Below, one piece after another: positions 6,203 to 6,277 of a DNA stretch of 6,277 nt; within the stretch, counting starts at the first letter, position 1; each line of letters starts with the position of its first letter. This stretch comes from an uncultured Selenomonadales bacterium (GTDB taxonomy: Bacteria > Bacillota > Negativicutes > Selenomonadales > Selenomonadaceae). The notes beneath the pieces are model-generated. The model worked only from the letters and a program-made list of their open reading frames with translations. It did no database searches and had not been told where the DNA came from. The position numbers and the translations under genes were made by a program. The DNA lies in NCBI GenBank assembly GCA_947305445.1, contig CAMZDU010000073.1, forward strand, positions 1 to 6,277. Direction: 5' to 3'.

Positions 6203-6277
6203 ATGGAAATAAAGGACGCATTAGTAAGATTCCGACAATCGCAAGGCTTGAGTCAAAGGCAATTAACGGAAAAAATT
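6203..6277 (+). CDS. Cro/CI-type helix-turn-helix regulator, 3' end outside window
   Basis: Only the first 25 residues are visible: MEIKDALVRFRQSQGLSQRQ followed by LTEKI. The pattern of a first helix with RFR, then GLSQRQLTEKI, is typical of the HTH_3 (Cro/CI, XRE) fold, in which the SQRQL segment starts helix 2. The start has AAAGGAG at 6188-6194 with 8 nt spacing and its own promoter. It is divergent from the unknown leftward gene and shares a 180-bp control region with it, so it may repress that gene, itself, or both. Candidates are a phage lysogeny repressor, a Cro-like protein, or the regulator of an accessory cassette. The visible part cannot decide between them. Confidence 0.8.
   Translation, partial: MEIKDALVRFRQSQGLSQRQLTEKI

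Overview
The window looks like the right-hand end of a tail-gene operon of a contractile-tailed (myovirus-type, P2/PBSX-like) prophage, followed by an accessory segment on the opposite strand and the start of a regulator gene. The tail genes are bacterial phage families. The strong AGGAGG/AAAGGAG ribosome sites, all 8 nt from their starts, and the one TTG start fit a Firmicutes-type host. A Negativicutes host is possible, but this is a weak guess because no host gene is present. Nothing in the sequence shows whether the prophage is intact.

Region 1 (1-3987, + strand) holds three tightly packed tail genes: the tape measure protein (5' end outside the window), a 66-residue tail protein X (LysM-like), and a gpD-like baseplate hub protein. 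The first two overlap by 4 nt and the second and third are 1 nt apart, so they read as one translationally coupled unit. Their order matches the tape measure / LysM protein / hub order known from PBSX and related phages. In P2 itself, gene D ends the late tail operon, and D is also the last + strand gene here. A perfect 13-bp stem with A- and T-rich ends lies inside the end of gene D. It has the form of a bidirectional intrinsic terminator.

Region 2 (3989-6022, - strand) is a 677-codon frame of unknown function that converges on gene D with 1 nt between the two stop codons. It has a good promoter of its own. At codon 362 it contains a second complete start signal (AAAGGAG, 8 nt, ATG), and the surrounding 29 nt match the main start at 25 positions. 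Removing one A from an A5 run just before this site would create a TAA directly at the internal Shine-Dalgarno. The simplest reading is two adjacent genes (about 354 and 316 residues) fused by a one-base change, or a frame that yields both a long and a short product. This is the most interesting feature of the window.

Region 3 (6023-6202) is a compact divergent control region. It has two face-to-face promoters, each with 17-bp spacing and an extended -10, an A/T tract between them, and a 10-bp inverted repeat that brackets the leftward promoter. Region 4 (6203-6277) is the first 25 codons of a Cro/CI-type helix-turn-helix regulator, which is a natural candidate for binding that control region. 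I infer that the regulator and the leftward gene or genes form one regulated accessory or lysogeny-related unit next to the tail module.
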